A stretch of DNA of 64,000 nucleotides from Chloroflexota bacterium (GTDB lineage Bacteria > Chloroflexota > Anaerolineae > Caldilineales > Caldilineaceae): the NCBI GenBank assembly GCA_016861025.1, contig BOKO01000004.1, forward strand, positions 310,001 through 374,000, read 5' to 3'. The position numbers and the translations under genes were made by a program. Below, in pieces: positions 12,335-22,495 of the stretch; positions within the stretch are counted from its first letter, which is position 1, and each line of letters starts with the position of its first letter. The notes beneath the pieces are model-generated. The model was not told the origin of the DNA and made no database searches. It saw nothing but the letters and a program-made list of their open reading frames with translations.

Positions 12335-12679
12335 GCCAAAAATTGACAGTTGTGACACTCACAAATGACAGCAGGCGACGCATACATGCCCTTCTCGCGA
12401 TGATGCAATTTGTGTTACATCACGATCGACGAGGCGATCAACGCAACAATGCGCCGATTTCGATGAAGCGTTCGTATATAAAACATTCATCGGCGTCTGG
12501 TTATTGTCCCTGATACACTCTGTCATTTGGCGTCCACTGCAGGTGAATTTCAGTTGCAGGTCTGCTCCCAGTGTAGATAGAGTTGAGGTCGTTGCCATGA
12601 ACGGTCACAGCAGTGCACCCTTAATCATGGTGTTGTTTGATTTTTCCAGCACGAAATATTTGAGTAAAGGAGAATTGCT
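12335..12679 (+). promoter_or_regulatory. Long untranslated leader of aapJ, structured
   Basis: No convincing gene lies here; short open frames on both strands lack family features. CGATGAA pairs with TTCATCG across a loop near 12460-12500, and GCGCCGAT just before it can pair with ATCGGCG overlapping the same 3' strand, so two mutually exclusive stems are possible. AAAGGAG before the aapJ ATG is the ribosome binding site. I recognised no riboswitch consensus. Upstream, 12135-12299 holds the divergent promoter at 12177-12205. Confidence 0.35.
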
Positions 12680-13801
12680 ATGAACAAACGCCTGACGATG
12701 GTTGGCATTTCGTTGCTAATTATTGCCGTCATCTACTCAGCGTGCGCCGCGCCGGCGCCTGCACCCGCAGCGACGCCTGCACCCGCAGCCGAAAGCGCTC
12801 CGGCGGCGCCCGCGGTGGAACAACCGGCGGCGCCTGCGGCGCAGGCAGGCAGTCTGCTCGACATTGTCAAGTCACGCGGCAGAGTTGTATGCGGCGTCAA
12901 CAATCAGGTGGCGGGCTTTGGCAACGTCGATGCAAACGGCAATTACAGCGGTTTTGATGTGGACTTCTGCAGGGCGGTGGCGGCTGCTGTATTGGGTGAC
13001 GCCGACGCCGTCGAATATCGCTACGCCAGCGGCAACGATCGCTTCACACTGGTGCGCTCCGGCGAGGTCGATGTGCTCTTCCGCAACACGACATGGACGC
13101 TCACACGTGACAGCGCCGAGGTGGGTATGGAGTTCATGCCGGTCAACTTCTACGACGGCCAGGGCATGATGGTGCGCAAAAATAGCGGCATCACCAGCCT
13201 GGATGACATGGATGGCGCCACTGTCTGTGTACAGAGTGGCACGACGACCGAGCTGAATCTGGCGGACGTTTTCCGCTCCAAAGGGCTTGACTTCACGCCT
13301 GTGGTCTTTGAAGACAATGACAAGACTGCCGGCGCCTACGATGAAGGTCGTTGCGACGGCTACACGACCGACAAATCGGGGCTGGTCTCGACGCTCACCA
13401 AGCTGACCAATCCCGACGAGCACATGATTCTTGAAGACACGATGTCCAAAGAGCCGTTGGCCGGCGCTGTCTTCCAGGGCGACCCGGTGTGGGCGGATGC
13501 AGTGCGCTGGGTGGTCTTTGGCCTGATTGAGGCAGAAGAGAGCGGCGTCACCAGCCAGAATGTCAACGAAATGTTGGGCAGCAGCGATCCGACGATCAAG
13601 CGTCTGCTTGGCGTCGAGGGCGACATGGGCGCCAAGCTTGGGTTGCCCAATGACTTTATGGTTCAGGTGATCTCACAGGTTGGCAATTATGGCGAGATCT
13701 ATAACCGCAACCTCGGCCCCGATACGCCGTTCAACCTGCCGCGTGGTCTGAACTCGCTGTGGACCGAAGGTGGTCTTCTGTACGCGCCGCCTTTCCGGTA
13801 A
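12680..13801 (+). CDS. aapJ: Amino-acid ABC transporter, substrate-binding lipoprotein
   Basis: 373 residues. A lipoprotein signal ends in the lipobox YSAC, so Cys22 would be lipidated and the protein tethered outside the membrane. An Ala/Pro-rich linker (about 23-58) precedes the binding domain of the general L-amino-acid family: LLDIVKSRGRVVCGVN, GFDVDFCRAVAAA, and the CVQSGTTTELNLADVF segment. AapJ-type proteins deliver a broad range of polar amino acids to the permeases. AAAGGAG supports the ATG. First gene of aapJ-aapQ-aapM-aapP. Confidence 0.92.
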   Translation: MNKRLTMVGISLLIIAVIYSACAAPAPAPAATPAPAAESAPAAPAVEQPAAPAAQAGSLLDIVKSRGRVVCGVNNQVAGFGNVDANGNYSGFDVDFCRAVAAAVLGDADAVEYRYASGNDRFTLVRSGEVDVLFRNTTWTLTRDSAEVGMEFMPVNFYDGQGMMVRKNSGITSLDDMDGATVCVQSGTTTELNLADVFRSKGLDFTPVVFEDNDKTAGAYDEGRCDGYTTDKSGLVSTLTKLTNPDEHMILEDTMSKEPLAGAVFQGDPVWADAVRWVVFGLIEAEESGVTSQNVNEMLGSSDPTIKRLLGVEGDMGAKLGLPNDFMVQVISQVGNYGEIYNRNLGPDTPFNLPRGLNSLWTEGGLLYAPPFR

Positions 13802-13841
13802 AACCAGGTTCTGAGGAGCAGAGCGCTGGCGCTCAGCGACC

Positions 13842-13889
13842 GGAGATTGGAGATGCAGAGGGGTGGCTATCCTTTGCATCTCCAATCTC
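13842..13889. repeat. GGAGATTGG-type palindrome between aapJ and aapQ
   Basis: The arm at 13844-13857 (AGATTGGAGATGCA) is the exact inverse of 13875-13888, with a 17-base loop. One arm is purine-rich, the other pyrimidine-rich. It belongs to a family with copies at 24061-24166 and 27546-27652 and a decayed copy at 16679-16759. In the transcript it forms a hairpin that could lower permease expression relative to the binding protein. Confidence 0.75.
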
Positions 13890-13938
13890 TACACGCTCGA
13901 GCTATAGCGTTTCTACATCAACTCGAAGCGCACTGCCT

Positions 13939-15372
13939 ATGACGACTTCATCTCTTCCTCATGCTCGCCCCCCGTTTTATCGAGACACTCGCGTAATTGC
14001 CATCATTTTACAAATTATCTTTCTTGTTGCAGTGATTCTGGCCGGCTGGTTCCTGTACAACAATATGACTACTCGTCTTGCCGCCGCCAATACAGCAACC
14101 GGCGGTGCGCTGACGTGGACCTTCCTCAACCAGACTGCGGGTTTCGGAATCTCAGAAGGCCCGGCATTCCGACCGGATGAAAGCTATGGCCGCGCCTTTC
14201 TGGTTGGCATCGCCAACACACTGCGCGTAGGCGTCGTCGGCGTGATTCTGGCGACCATTCTTGGGCTGTTCGCCGGGATCGCGCGCGTCTCGAACAACTG
14301 GTTGTTGAGCCGTCTGGCGATGGTTTACGTCGAAATCTTTCGCAGCACCCCGCTGCTCGTACAGTTGCTCTTTTGGTATGTCGGCGTGATCGCCACGTTG
14401 CCCAACATCCAGGATGCGGCTGAACTGGGCAATTTCGGGTATCTGACCAATCGCGGCATGTATCTGACCTGGATCTATCCCACCGAAACCGGGCGCGTTT
14501 GGAACTGGTGGTTGCTGGCAGGCGTCGTCATCGGCGTCTTACTGAGTTGGCTGCGGCGCAAACAACTGGAGCGCGATGGCGCGCCCGGCAGCGGCGTATT
14601 TGTTGGTGTGGTTGCCTTTCTATTGGTCGCCGTCATCGGCTATTTTGTGACAGCTTCGTCAGCCGCCATGCCTTCCGCCACAGCGTATGAGTTGCGGCGC
14701 GGCGACCGCGGCACGCTATTTGAAGACATCAACGGCAACGGCGCGTTCGAGCCTGGCGTCGATCGCACTCTGGCGTATGTGCCGATCACGCTTTTCGATG
14801 GCGATGGCCAAGTGCTCGTCACAGGCATGACCGATGGAGACGGAACTTTTCGATTCATCGACTTGCCTGCCGAGGCCGTGCGTCTGGAGTGGGACACACC
14901 CACGCCGCTGGCAGTCAGTGAGCCGCAACGTCAGGGCTTTAATTTTCGCGGCGGGCTGAGCATGACGCCTGAATTTGCGGCGCTGTTGCTGGCGCTCGTC
15001 GTCTATACAGGCGCGTTTATTGCCGAAATTGTGCGCGCCGGCATCAACGCAGTCAACAAAGGGCAATGGGAAGCCAGCCGGGCGCTTGGGCTAAGCACCG
15101 GCGACACGCTGCGCATGGTTGTGCTTCCGCAGGCGCTGCGCGTCATTATCCCTCCACTGACCAGCCAATACCTGAATCTGGTGAAAAACTCCAGCCTGGC
15201 GATTGCAGTGGGATACCCAGATATGTTCAATGTATCGCGCACGATCGTCAACCAGACTGGCGCCGAGGTGCAAGGCATCATCCTGGTGATGGCGGTTTAT
15301 CTTTCCTTCAGTTTATTCACATCGCTATTTATGAACTGGTACAACAAGCGCGTGGCGTTGGTTGAGCGATAA
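13939..15372 (+). CDS. aapQ: Amino-acid ABC transporter permease with an inserted external beta-domain
   Basis: 477 residues from the ATG at 13939; the frame is open further upstream but includes the palindrome. It forms the membrane channel with AapM. N-terminal helices are followed by an ABC transmembrane domain (FRSTPLLVQLLFWY) and the cytoplasmic EAA loop that contacts the ATPase (QWEASRALGLSTGD, VVLPQALR). Family members have a long loop in the middle; here it includes about 70 residues (about 253-325) with a calcium-loop-like DINGNGAFEPGVD and a TDGDGTFRF strand, like SdrD_B or carboxypeptidase-regulatory folds. This addition is unusual for a permease. Confidence 0.9.
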   Translation: MTTSSLPHARPPFYRDTRVIAIILQIIFLVAVILAGWFLYNNMTTRLAAANTATGGALTWTFLNQTAGFGISEGPAFRPDESYGRAFLVGIANTLRVGVVGVILATILGLFAGIARVSNNWLLSRLAMVYVEIFRSTPLLVQLLFWYVGVIATLPNIQDAAELGNFGYLTNRGMYLTWIYPTETGRVWNWWLLAGVVIGVLLSWLRRKQLERDGAPGSGVFVGVVAFLLVAVIGYFVTASSAAMPSATAYELRRGDRGTLFEDINGNGAFEPGVDRTLAYVPITLFDGDGQVLVTGMTDGDGTFRFIDLPAEAVRLEWDTPTPLAVSEPQRQGFNFRGGLSMTPEFAALLLALVVYTGAFIAEIVRAGINAVNKGQWEASRALGLSTGDTLRMVVLPQALRVIIPPLTSQYLNLVKNSSLAIAVGYPDMFNVSRTIVNQTGAEVQGIILVMAVYLSFSLFTSLFMNWYNKRVALVER

Positions 15373-15416
15373 CGGGTGATTAAGAAACGACGGTTGCAGG
15401 ACAAAGGAACGACCCG

Positions 15417-16676
15417 ATGGCGACAGATATTCGTCCAACGAATTGGGTGAACACAAATCACCCTGCCCCGGCGCAGAAACCCCCAGCTTCGGAGGTTGGC
15501 GTCGTCGGCTGGTTGCGCACCAATCTTTTCAGCGGCGTCGGCAACACCATTTTGACGCTCGCAACACTTGTGGCGCTCTATTTTGTTGTCAATGGATTGG
15601 TGCAATGGACGTTGAACGCGTTCTGGCAACCTATCTGGGACAACCGTAAACTCTTTGCCGTCGGGCCTTTTCCTGCGGCGCAGATGTGGCAGCCCGCTGT
15701 GGTGCTGCTGATGGTCAGCGTGCTCTTCGGGTTGAGCGCTGGGCGTTGGGGCAGCATTATGCGCAACCTGGGCATCGGCCTGGCTGCGCTGCTGCTGTTC
15801 CTGGCGATCATCCCGATTGGAATGCAGGCGCAACAGGTGATGGCGGCAAGCCTGGGGTTGCTGTTGCTCGGCTATGTTGTTGGATTGCGTTTTGCGTTTG
15901 CAAGCAAATGGCTGTCGCTCGCCTGGTTTCTCAGTCTGCCACTCACTTTTGTGCTGTTAATGGGCGGCGTCAACCTGCCTGGGCTAGGCATCCGCTGGCA
16001 GTTCGCCCCAATGGTCGACACAAACCTGTGGGGCGGATTAATGGTGACAATGCTGCTTGCTGTAGTCGGCATTGCGCTCAGCTTTCCAATTGGTGTGTTG
16101 CTGGCGCTTGGTCGCCGCAGCAAACTACCTGTGGTCAAATACTTCTGCATTGGCTATATTGAGCTGATCCGCGGCGTGCCGTTGATAACGCTGCTTTTTA
16201 TGGGCATGACGATGTTGCCGCTGTTTTTGCCGAGCAACTGGGGCAATCCATCGCAATTGGTGCGCGCAATGACCGCAATTACGATGTTTAGCGCCGCCTA
16301 TCTGGCTGAGAACGTGCGCGGTGGTTTGCAGGCGATTCCCAAAGGGCAATATGAAGCCGCCGACGCGCTGGGCTTGAGCGGCTTCAACAGCCTGCGCTTC
16401 ATCATCCTTCCACAGGCGTTGACCAAAGTGATCCCGGCGATCGTCGGTCAATTCATCGGCCTGTTCAAGGATACATCGCTTGTGTCGCTGGTAGGGCTGC
16501 TCGAGCTGGTCGCCGTAGGCAAGGCGGTGATTCAACAGCCAGAGTGGTTGGGCGTGCCGGGCGGCGTCGCCAAAGAAGTTTATGTTTTCGTGGCAATTGT
16601 CTTTTTTATTTTTAGCTATGGAATGAGTTTTGCCAGCAGAAGGCTGGAGAGCAAATTAGGATTTGGCAAGCGATAA
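15417..16676 (+). CDS. aapM: Amino-acid ABC transporter permease
   Basis: 419 residues with about eight membrane helices, partner of AapQ. The C-terminal half has the ABC permease signature: YIELIRGVPLITLLFM, the EAA loop QYEAADALGLSGFNS, then IILPQAL. An N-terminal extension adds several helices, as in other AapM/YhdY proteins. GGAAC precedes the ATG; the gene begins 44 bases after aapQ. No insertion like that in AapQ is present. Confidence 0.92.
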   Translation: MATDIRPTNWVNTNHPAPAQKPPASEVGVVGWLRTNLFSGVGNTILTLATLVALYFVVNGLVQWTLNAFWQPIWDNRKLFAVGPFPAAQMWQPAVVLLMVSVLFGLSAGRWGSIMRNLGIGLAALLLFLAIIPIGMQAQQVMAASLGLLLLGYVVGLRFAFASKWLSLAWFLSLPLTFVLLMGGVNLPGLGIRWQFAPMVDTNLWGGLMVTMLLAVVGIALSFPIGVLLALGRRSKLPVVKYFCIGYIELIRGVPLITLLFMGMTMLPLFLPSNWGNPSQLVRAMTAITMFSAAYLAENVRGGLQAIPKGQYEAADALGLSGFNSLRFIILPQALTKVIPAIVGQFIGLFKDTSLVSLVGLLELVAVGKAVIQQPEWLGVPGGVAKEVYVFVAIVFFIFSYGMSFASRRLESKLGFGKR

Positions 16677-16678
16677 TC

Positions 16679-16759
16679 GAGAGGAATGGAGAATCGGCGC
16701 CCGCTGCACGAAGAGGCTCCAGTCTTCATTCTTGAATCTGATTTCCAATCATTCTCTCA
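16679..16759. repeat. Decayed palindrome between aapM and aapP
   Basis: The left arm near 16679-16695 (GAGAGGAATGGAGAATC) and the inverse of the right arm near 16740-16758 are related but imperfect. It resembles the family at 13842-13889, though weaker. It fills most of the 110-base gap between aapM and aapP. Confidence 0.4.
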
Positions 16760-16786
16760 ATCACCTATTCACCCAGGAACGAGCTT

Positions 16787-17539
<753 letters not shown>

Positions 17540-17558
17540 CACAAACGATCGAGCGGTT

Positions 17559-18437
<879 letters not shown>

Positions 18438-18438
18438 T

Positions 18439-18927
18439 CTACTCAATTTCTACAAGCTTTTGTCCGCGTTCGACCACCTGCCCTGCGCGAACCAATACTT
18501 TGTTGACGACGCCGTCGCTGCTTGCCTGAATGCGCAGCTCCATTTTCATCGCTTCGAGCAACACGAGTGCATCGCCGCGTCTGACTGCATCGCCTTCTTT
18601 CACCAGTACGTCGAGCACTCGCCCAGGCATGGCGGCTTCGAGCGCACTGCCCCGGCCTGGCGCTTGTGTGCGGCGCTGGCGCGAATCCGGCTTGATCAGC
18701 GTATGCACATCGCCATCGATCCAGACGTAGGTTTGGTCACCCTGGTGCGCAACATAGACGCGCTGTCGTCGCCCGTCCACGCACAAGTCAAGCCGGCCCA
18801 ATTCGCCGGCTTGCACGGCAATCTCAAAGCGCTGATTATCGACCAACACGTGAAACTGGCCGTCGACAGGCGTCACCTGCACGCTGCGCTCCTGGTCGCC
18901 GCACCTGAACTGGAAAATCCTGGACAC
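18439..18927 (-). CDS. Biotin carboxyl carrier-type protein
   Basis: 162 residues from a GTG start with GGAGGG six bases upstream; a nearby ATG is out of frame. The C-terminal 75 residues are a biotinyl domain with EAMKMEL, whose Lys is the biotin attachment site. The N-terminal half resembles the region preceding the biotinyl domain in the alpha subunit of acyl-CoA carboxylases. It would carry CO2 between a biotin carboxylase and a carboxyltransferase, but neither partner lies in the window, so it must work with subunits encoded elsewhere. Transcription is probably from the promoter at 19060-19089. Confidence 0.85.
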   Translation of the reverse strand: MSRIFQFRCGDQERSVQVTPVDGQFHVLVDNQRFEIAVQAGELGRLDLCVDGRRQRVYVAHQGDQTYVWIDGDVHTLIKPDSRQRRTQAPGRGSALEAAMPGRVLDVLVKEGDAVRRGDALVLLEAMKMELRIQASSDGVVNKVLVRAGQVVERGQKLVEIE

Positions 18928-19059
18928 CCATCCCTCCGAATTCGTTCAAATCGATCAGCTTCTGCAGAGCATACATCTCACAAATCAACGCCGAACCACA
19001 CCATCCTGTCATTGTGGAATAACTGGAGCCAGAGCACGATCAGACAGCGTCTGGCAACC

Positions 19060-19089
19060 ATTGTACTCTTTGTGTGGACGCAGCGGCAA
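19060..19089 (-). promoter_or_regulatory. Predicted promoter of the biotin-carrier gene
   Basis: On the minus strand: TTGCCG (19089-19084), 18-base spacer, TACAAT (19065-19060). It overlaps the rightward arginase promoter, so the two polymerases would compete. Confidence 0.4.
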
Positions 19090-19097
19090 TCTATAGT
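19070..19097 (+). promoter_or_regulatory. Predicted promoter of the arginase gene
   Basis: TTGTGT (19070-19075), 16-base spacer, TATAGT (19092-19097). The start site would be near 19104, about 120 bases before the arginase ATG. It overlaps the leftward promoter at 19060-19089. The intergenic region 18928-19226 holds only these and the palindrome at 19193-19207. Confidence 0.4.
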
Positions 19098-19192
19098 AAA
19101 ACCGTTCACAACATGACAACATGTTCCGGCAGACAGGGGATGCAGCCAATGAAACGCTTCGGGGTGAGTGAGTTGCTTGTGATTAAATAAAC

Positions 19193-19207
19193 TTGTCGGA
19201 GCGACAA
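19193..19207. promoter_or_regulatory. Palindromic operator-like site before arginase
   Basis: TTGTCG-GAG-CGACAA, a perfect 6-bp inverted repeat with a 3-base centre, ending 19 bases before the arginase ATG and just before its GAGGAG binding site. It could bind a dimeric repressor or form a small leader hairpin. No regulator gene is adjacent. Confidence 0.35.
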
Positions 19208-19226
19208 TACAGTTGAGGAGACGGTT

Positions 19227-20156
19227 ATGGAGATCAATCTGCACCCGCGCCATATCAAGATTGTCGGTGCGCCGATGGATTTGGGACAGCAACGCCGTGG
19301 AGTGGATATGGGGCCGAGCGCCGTGCGTTACGCCGGACTGTACGATCGGCTTGCGCAGCTTGGTCACACGGTGCACGATATTGGCAATATTCCTGTGGCC
19401 GGACGCGATGAAGACGATGTGCGCAGGGAGCGCTGGGTTGAGACCGAGGGCGGCGGTCTGCGTCATCTGCGCGCGGTGACCGCGGCCTGCCGTGCGATCT
19501 ACGATGTGGCGAGCGCGTGCGCAGTGGACGAGTTTCCCATTTTTCTAGGCGGCGACCACTCGATCGCAATCGGTACGATCAGCGGCATGGCAGCCAGGGG
19601 GCCGTTAGGTGTAATCTGGATCGATGCGCACGGTGATTACAACACGCCGGAAACGACGCCCTCCGGCAATATCCACGGTATGCCGATGGCGGCGCTCAGT
19701 GGCCTGGGCCATCCCGACCTGGTCAACCTCGGTGCATTGGGCGCCAAGCTGCGTGCACAGGACATCGTGATGATTGCCATCCGCGACCTTGATCTGCAGG
19801 AGCGGATTGCGTTGGCGCACAGCGGCGTCATCGTCTACACCATGCGCGATATCGATGAGTTAGGCATGGCGACGGTGGCGCGGCGCGCGCTGGCGCGCCT
19901 CAACCGCATGGCGCGCATCCACGTTAGCCTCGACATGGATGCGCTCGATCCGAGCATAGCTCCTGGCGTCGGCACACCGGTGGCGGGTGGTCTGACCTTT
20001 CGCGAGGCGCACCTGTTGATGGAAATCCTTGCCGAGTCGGAGAAAGTTTGCTCGCTCGACATCGTCGAGGTCAACCCGATTCTGGATGAGGGCAACCGCA
20101 CCGCCGAAGTCGCGGTGGCCCTGACGGCCTCGTTGTTAGGACAACAGATTTTATAG
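19227..20156 (+). CDS. rocF: Arginase
   Basis: 309 residues, ureohydrolase fold. Hydrolyses arginine to ornithine and urea using two Mn ions. All metal ligands are visible: GGDHS (His), DAHGDYNTP (Asp-His-Asp) and SLDMDALDPS (two Asp). SGNIHGMP is the substrate-binding loop characteristic of arginase rather than agmatinase, and VEVNPILDEGN near the end is typical. GAGGAG eight bases before the ATG confirms the start. The stop lies eight bases from the stop of the convergent MenC-like gene. Together with the nearby amino-acid importer this suggests use of arginine as a nitrogen source (inference). Confidence 0.95.
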   Translation: MEINLHPRHIKIVGAPMDLGQQRRGVDMGPSAVRYAGLYDRLAQLGHTVHDIGNIPVAGRDEDDVRRERWVETEGGGLRHLRAVTAACRAIYDVASACAVDEFPIFLGGDHSIAIGTISGMAARGPLGVIWIDAHGDYNTPETTPSGNIHGMPMAALSGLGHPDLVNLGALGAKLRAQDIVMIAIRDLDLQERIALAHSGVIVYTMRDIDELGMATVARRALARLNRMARIHVSLDMDALDPSIAPGVGTPVAGGLTFREAHLLMEILAESEKVCSLDIVEVNPILDEGNRTAEVAVALTASLLGQQIL

Positions 20157-20168
20157 CGCAGGCGCTAT
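20153..20168. repeat. Palindrome spanning two convergent stop codons
   Basis: ATAGCGC-AG-GCGCTAT: 7-bp inverted repeat that contains the stop codons of both the arginase gene and the opposing MenC-like gene. It is too short and lacks a T-run, so bidirectional termination is uncertain. Confidence 0.4.
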
Positions 20169-21274
20169 GCACCCACTTCCCAGCGTTCGATCGTCACATC
20201 ATCCAGATAATCTTCATCCACGACGGCGCCATGGCCGACGCCGGTCGGTACGGTCAGGGTGCTGTCTGAATTGAGCGTGAAGGGATTCTTGACGATGTCG
20301 CGCTCAAAATAGCGGTCGTTGGCGCTGATGTCGCCAGGCAGGGTGAAGTTAGGTAGACTTGCCAGCGCAACGTTAACCGCACGCCCAATGCCCGTCTCCA
20401 ACATGCCGCCGTGCCAGACCGGCATCCCAGCCGCCTGCGCCATATCATGGATGCGCTTGGCGTCGCCCAGCCCGCCGATGCGACTTGGCTTGATGTTGAT
20501 GATGTCGCAGGCGTTCATTTCGATCGCCCAGCGTGCATGGTCTGGCGAGACGATGCTTTCGTCGAGGCAAAGCGGCGATTTGAGCAACGGTTTGAGTTTG
20601 GCATGGTCGAAGATGTCGTCGTGCGCCAGTGGCTGCTCGATCAACAGCAAGTCGAAGGCATCAAGTTCAGCCAGGTGTGCGGCGTCCTCCAGTCGGTAGA
20701 TGCTGTTGGCGTCAACCTGAAGCCGCAGATCGGGCCACGTCTCGCGCACGGCGCGCGTCGGCTCGACATCCCACCCCGGCTTGATTTTAAGCTTGATGCG
20801 CGCGTAGCCTTCATCCAGATAGCCGCCGACGACCTTGAGCAGCGTCGGGATGTCCTTCTGGATGCCAACGCTGACGCCGACCTCAACGCGGTCGCGCACG
20901 CCACCGAGCAGATCAGCCAGGCTGCGCCCTGCGCGCCGGGCGAACAAATCCCACACAGTGAACTCCAACCCGGCTTTCGCCATGCGATTGCCGCGCACCC
21001 GGCTGAACGCGGGCGTCACATCCCACGGGCTGGCAAGGTCCGCCGCCATCAACATTGGCGCCAGATAATCTTGCATGATCACCCACGCCGTTTTTTGATT
21101 TTCCTCGTTATAAAACGGGCTTTCGCCGGTCGGCGCTTCGCCCCAGGCAACGATGCCCTCGGCCTCCATGCGCACGATAATGGCATGGCTGCCCGTTTCT
21201 CGCCACCCGCTAGTTTCAAACATGGCGACATAAGGAAGATGGATTTTGCGAAGCTCGATTCGTTCGATGCGCAT
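20165..21274 (-). CDS. MenC-like enolase-superfamily enzyme (o-succinylbenzoate synthase or N-acylamino-acid racemase)
   Basis: 369 residues, muconate-lactonizing subgroup of the enolase superfamily. It has an N-terminal cap and a barrel with the catalytic KxK motif (RIKLKIKPGWD), metal ligands in QVDANSIYRL, LIEQPLA and CLDES, and the second catalytic Lys in IINIKPSRIGG. The C-terminal WHGGMLETGIGR loop is typical of the o-succinylbenzoate synthase/N-succinylamino-acid racemase group, whose members may do one or both reactions. No other menaquinone-synthesis gene is nearby, so amino-acid racemisation is a serious alternative to MenC. Last gene of the minus-strand run; about 180 bases separate it from the LLM gene. 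Confidence 0.85.
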   Translation of the reverse strand: MRIERIELRKIHLPYVAMFETSGWRETGSHAIIVRMEAEGIVAWGEAPTGESPFYNEENQKTAWVIMQDYLAPMLMAADLASPWDVTPAFSRVRGNRMAKAGLEFTVWDLFARRAGRSLADLLGGVRDRVEVGVSVGIQKDIPTLLKVVGGYLDEGYARIKLKIKPGWDVEPTRAVRETWPDLRLQVDANSIYRLEDAAHLAELDAFDLLLIEQPLAHDDIFDHAKLKPLLKSPLCLDESIVSPDHARWAIEMNACDIINIKPSRIGGLGDAKRIHDMAQAAGMPVWHGGMLETGIGRAVNVALASLPNFTLPGDISANDRYFERDIVKNPFTLNSDSTLTVPTGVGHGAVVDEDYLDDVTIERWEVGA

Positions 21275-21457
21275 GATGTTTTGCCTGAATGCTTGGGGCA
21301 GATCTCTACCTGGAAGGAGAATGTCTGCTCGATGTTATATATGTTCTCGCAAGCGTCAAAGAAACGACGACGCCCGGACAAAGCTCAGTCCTGATCATAC
21401 CAGACAAAAGGTGCAATTCTGCAATCCCACCGCTATGCTGACGCACCGTGCCACACT

Positions 21458-22495
21458 TTAGCGTTTGAGCTGCGGCAACACCTGCTCGCCGAGCAGTTGC
21501 AGCCCCTTTGTCGGCGTCAGCCCGTGCGGCGTGCCGAACTCGACGCGTGATGCACCGGCGGCAATGAGCGCTTCGACATGCGCCGCCACATCATCCGGCG
21601 CGCCGGCAATCGCAAAACGGTCGAGCAATTCATCGGAAATCAAGTTTGCCGCACTGTCGAAGTCGTAGTGTTCAGCGGCTTCCTTGAGCCGCGCCAGCAG
21701 CTCCGGTTCGATCTGTACGGTTGGGTCGAGTTCGGCGACGACGGGCAGGTAGAGCGCCACTTCGCGCCGCGCCAACTGTCGCGCTGCCGCCCGATCCGCA
21801 TCCACCACCGACACTGCGCCGATTACGATCCCGACATTGCGATGCTCCGCCTGCTTAACGTCCTTTTTTTCTCTGCGCAGCCGCTGCGCCCTCTGCGGCT
21901 CTGCGTCAAGATCATCCAGGATGCGCCGAAAATGCGGAATCACATCCGGGTTGGCGCTCCCGCCAATTTTGATTTCGGCAATCTCATCGATGCAGGCGCG
22001 GATCGTCTGCGCGCCCCACGTGCCGAGCAGAAACGGTATGTCGGCGCGCAAAATCCGCCAGCGCAGCGAATCGCCGCCCGCCAGCGGAAAGAACTCGCCA
22101 GGCAACGGGGCGGGATCGCGGCGCAGCAGGTGACGCACGCACGCCATAGCCTCGCGCAGGGCAGCGACAGGGCGCGATGGCTTCACGCCGACGAACTCCA
22201 GCCAACTACCTCGCGCCATGCCGAGATAGGCGCGCCCGTGGCTGGCTTCGTCGATCAACGCAATGTTGCCGGCGATATTGATCGGATGACAGGTGAAGGG
22301 ATTCACCGCCGCCACGCCAAGCCGGACGCGCGAGGTTGCCCGCGCCATTTCCAGCAGCGGCAGCCAGGCCGGCTGGTAGAGCATGTCGTTGTAGACGGTG
22401 ACGGCGTCGAAGCCATACGCTTCGGCGGCGGCCGCCAGCGCAGCGTAGGCAGTCAGCGGCTTATCGGTCTGGAAGGCAATCGAAAGTTCGCTCAT
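21458..22495 (-). CDS. LLM-class flavin-dependent oxidoreductase
   Basis: 345 residues, luciferase-like monooxygenase barrel that uses FMN or F420. Recognisable parts: AAAAEAYGFDAVTVYNDM, RVRLGVAAVNPFTCHPI, ALIDEASHGRAYLGMARG, and the C-terminal FGTPHG. About 25 residues around 192-216 (rich in Arg, Gln and Lys) match no family segment and are encoded by a low-complexity CTCTGCG tract, probably an inserted repeat. The start overlaps the rarA stop by four bases (ATGA), so translation is coupled. Substrate unknown. Confidence 0.85.
   Translation of the reverse strand: MSELSIAFQTDKPLTAYAALAAAAEAYGFDAVTVYNDMLYQPAWLPLLEMARATSRVRLGVAAVNPFTCHPINIAGNIALIDEASHGRAYLGMARGSWLEFVGVKPSRPVAALREAMACVRHLLRRDPAPLPGEFFPLAGGDSLRWRILRADIPFLLGTWGAQTIRACIDEIAEIKIGGSANPDVIPHFRRILDDLDAEPQRAQRLRREKKDVKQAEHRNVGIVIGAVSVVDADRAAARQLARREVALYLPVVAELDPTVQIEPELLARLKEAAEHYDFDSAANLISDELLDRFAIAGAPDDVAAHVEALIAAGASRVEFGTPHGLTPTKGLQLLGEQVLPQLKR
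21861..21910. repeat. CTCTGCG-rich tract inside the LLM gene
   Basis: Degenerate units of CTCTGCG/CGCTGCGC preceded by a T-run, in frame in the LLM gene. It looks like one arm of a dispersed repeat and encodes an Arg/Gln/Lys-rich insertion. Confidence 0.5.

Noticed and set aside
12135..12598. Two short minus-strand open frames (about 80 codons each) upstream of the zinc-ribbon gene
   Set aside because: They cross the predicted promoters, have no ribosome binding site and show no coding character.
13802..13938. N-terminal extension of AapQ from the ATG at 13759
   Set aside because: It overlaps the end of aapJ and the palindrome and gives no family-like residues; the ATG at 13939 starts just before the first helix.
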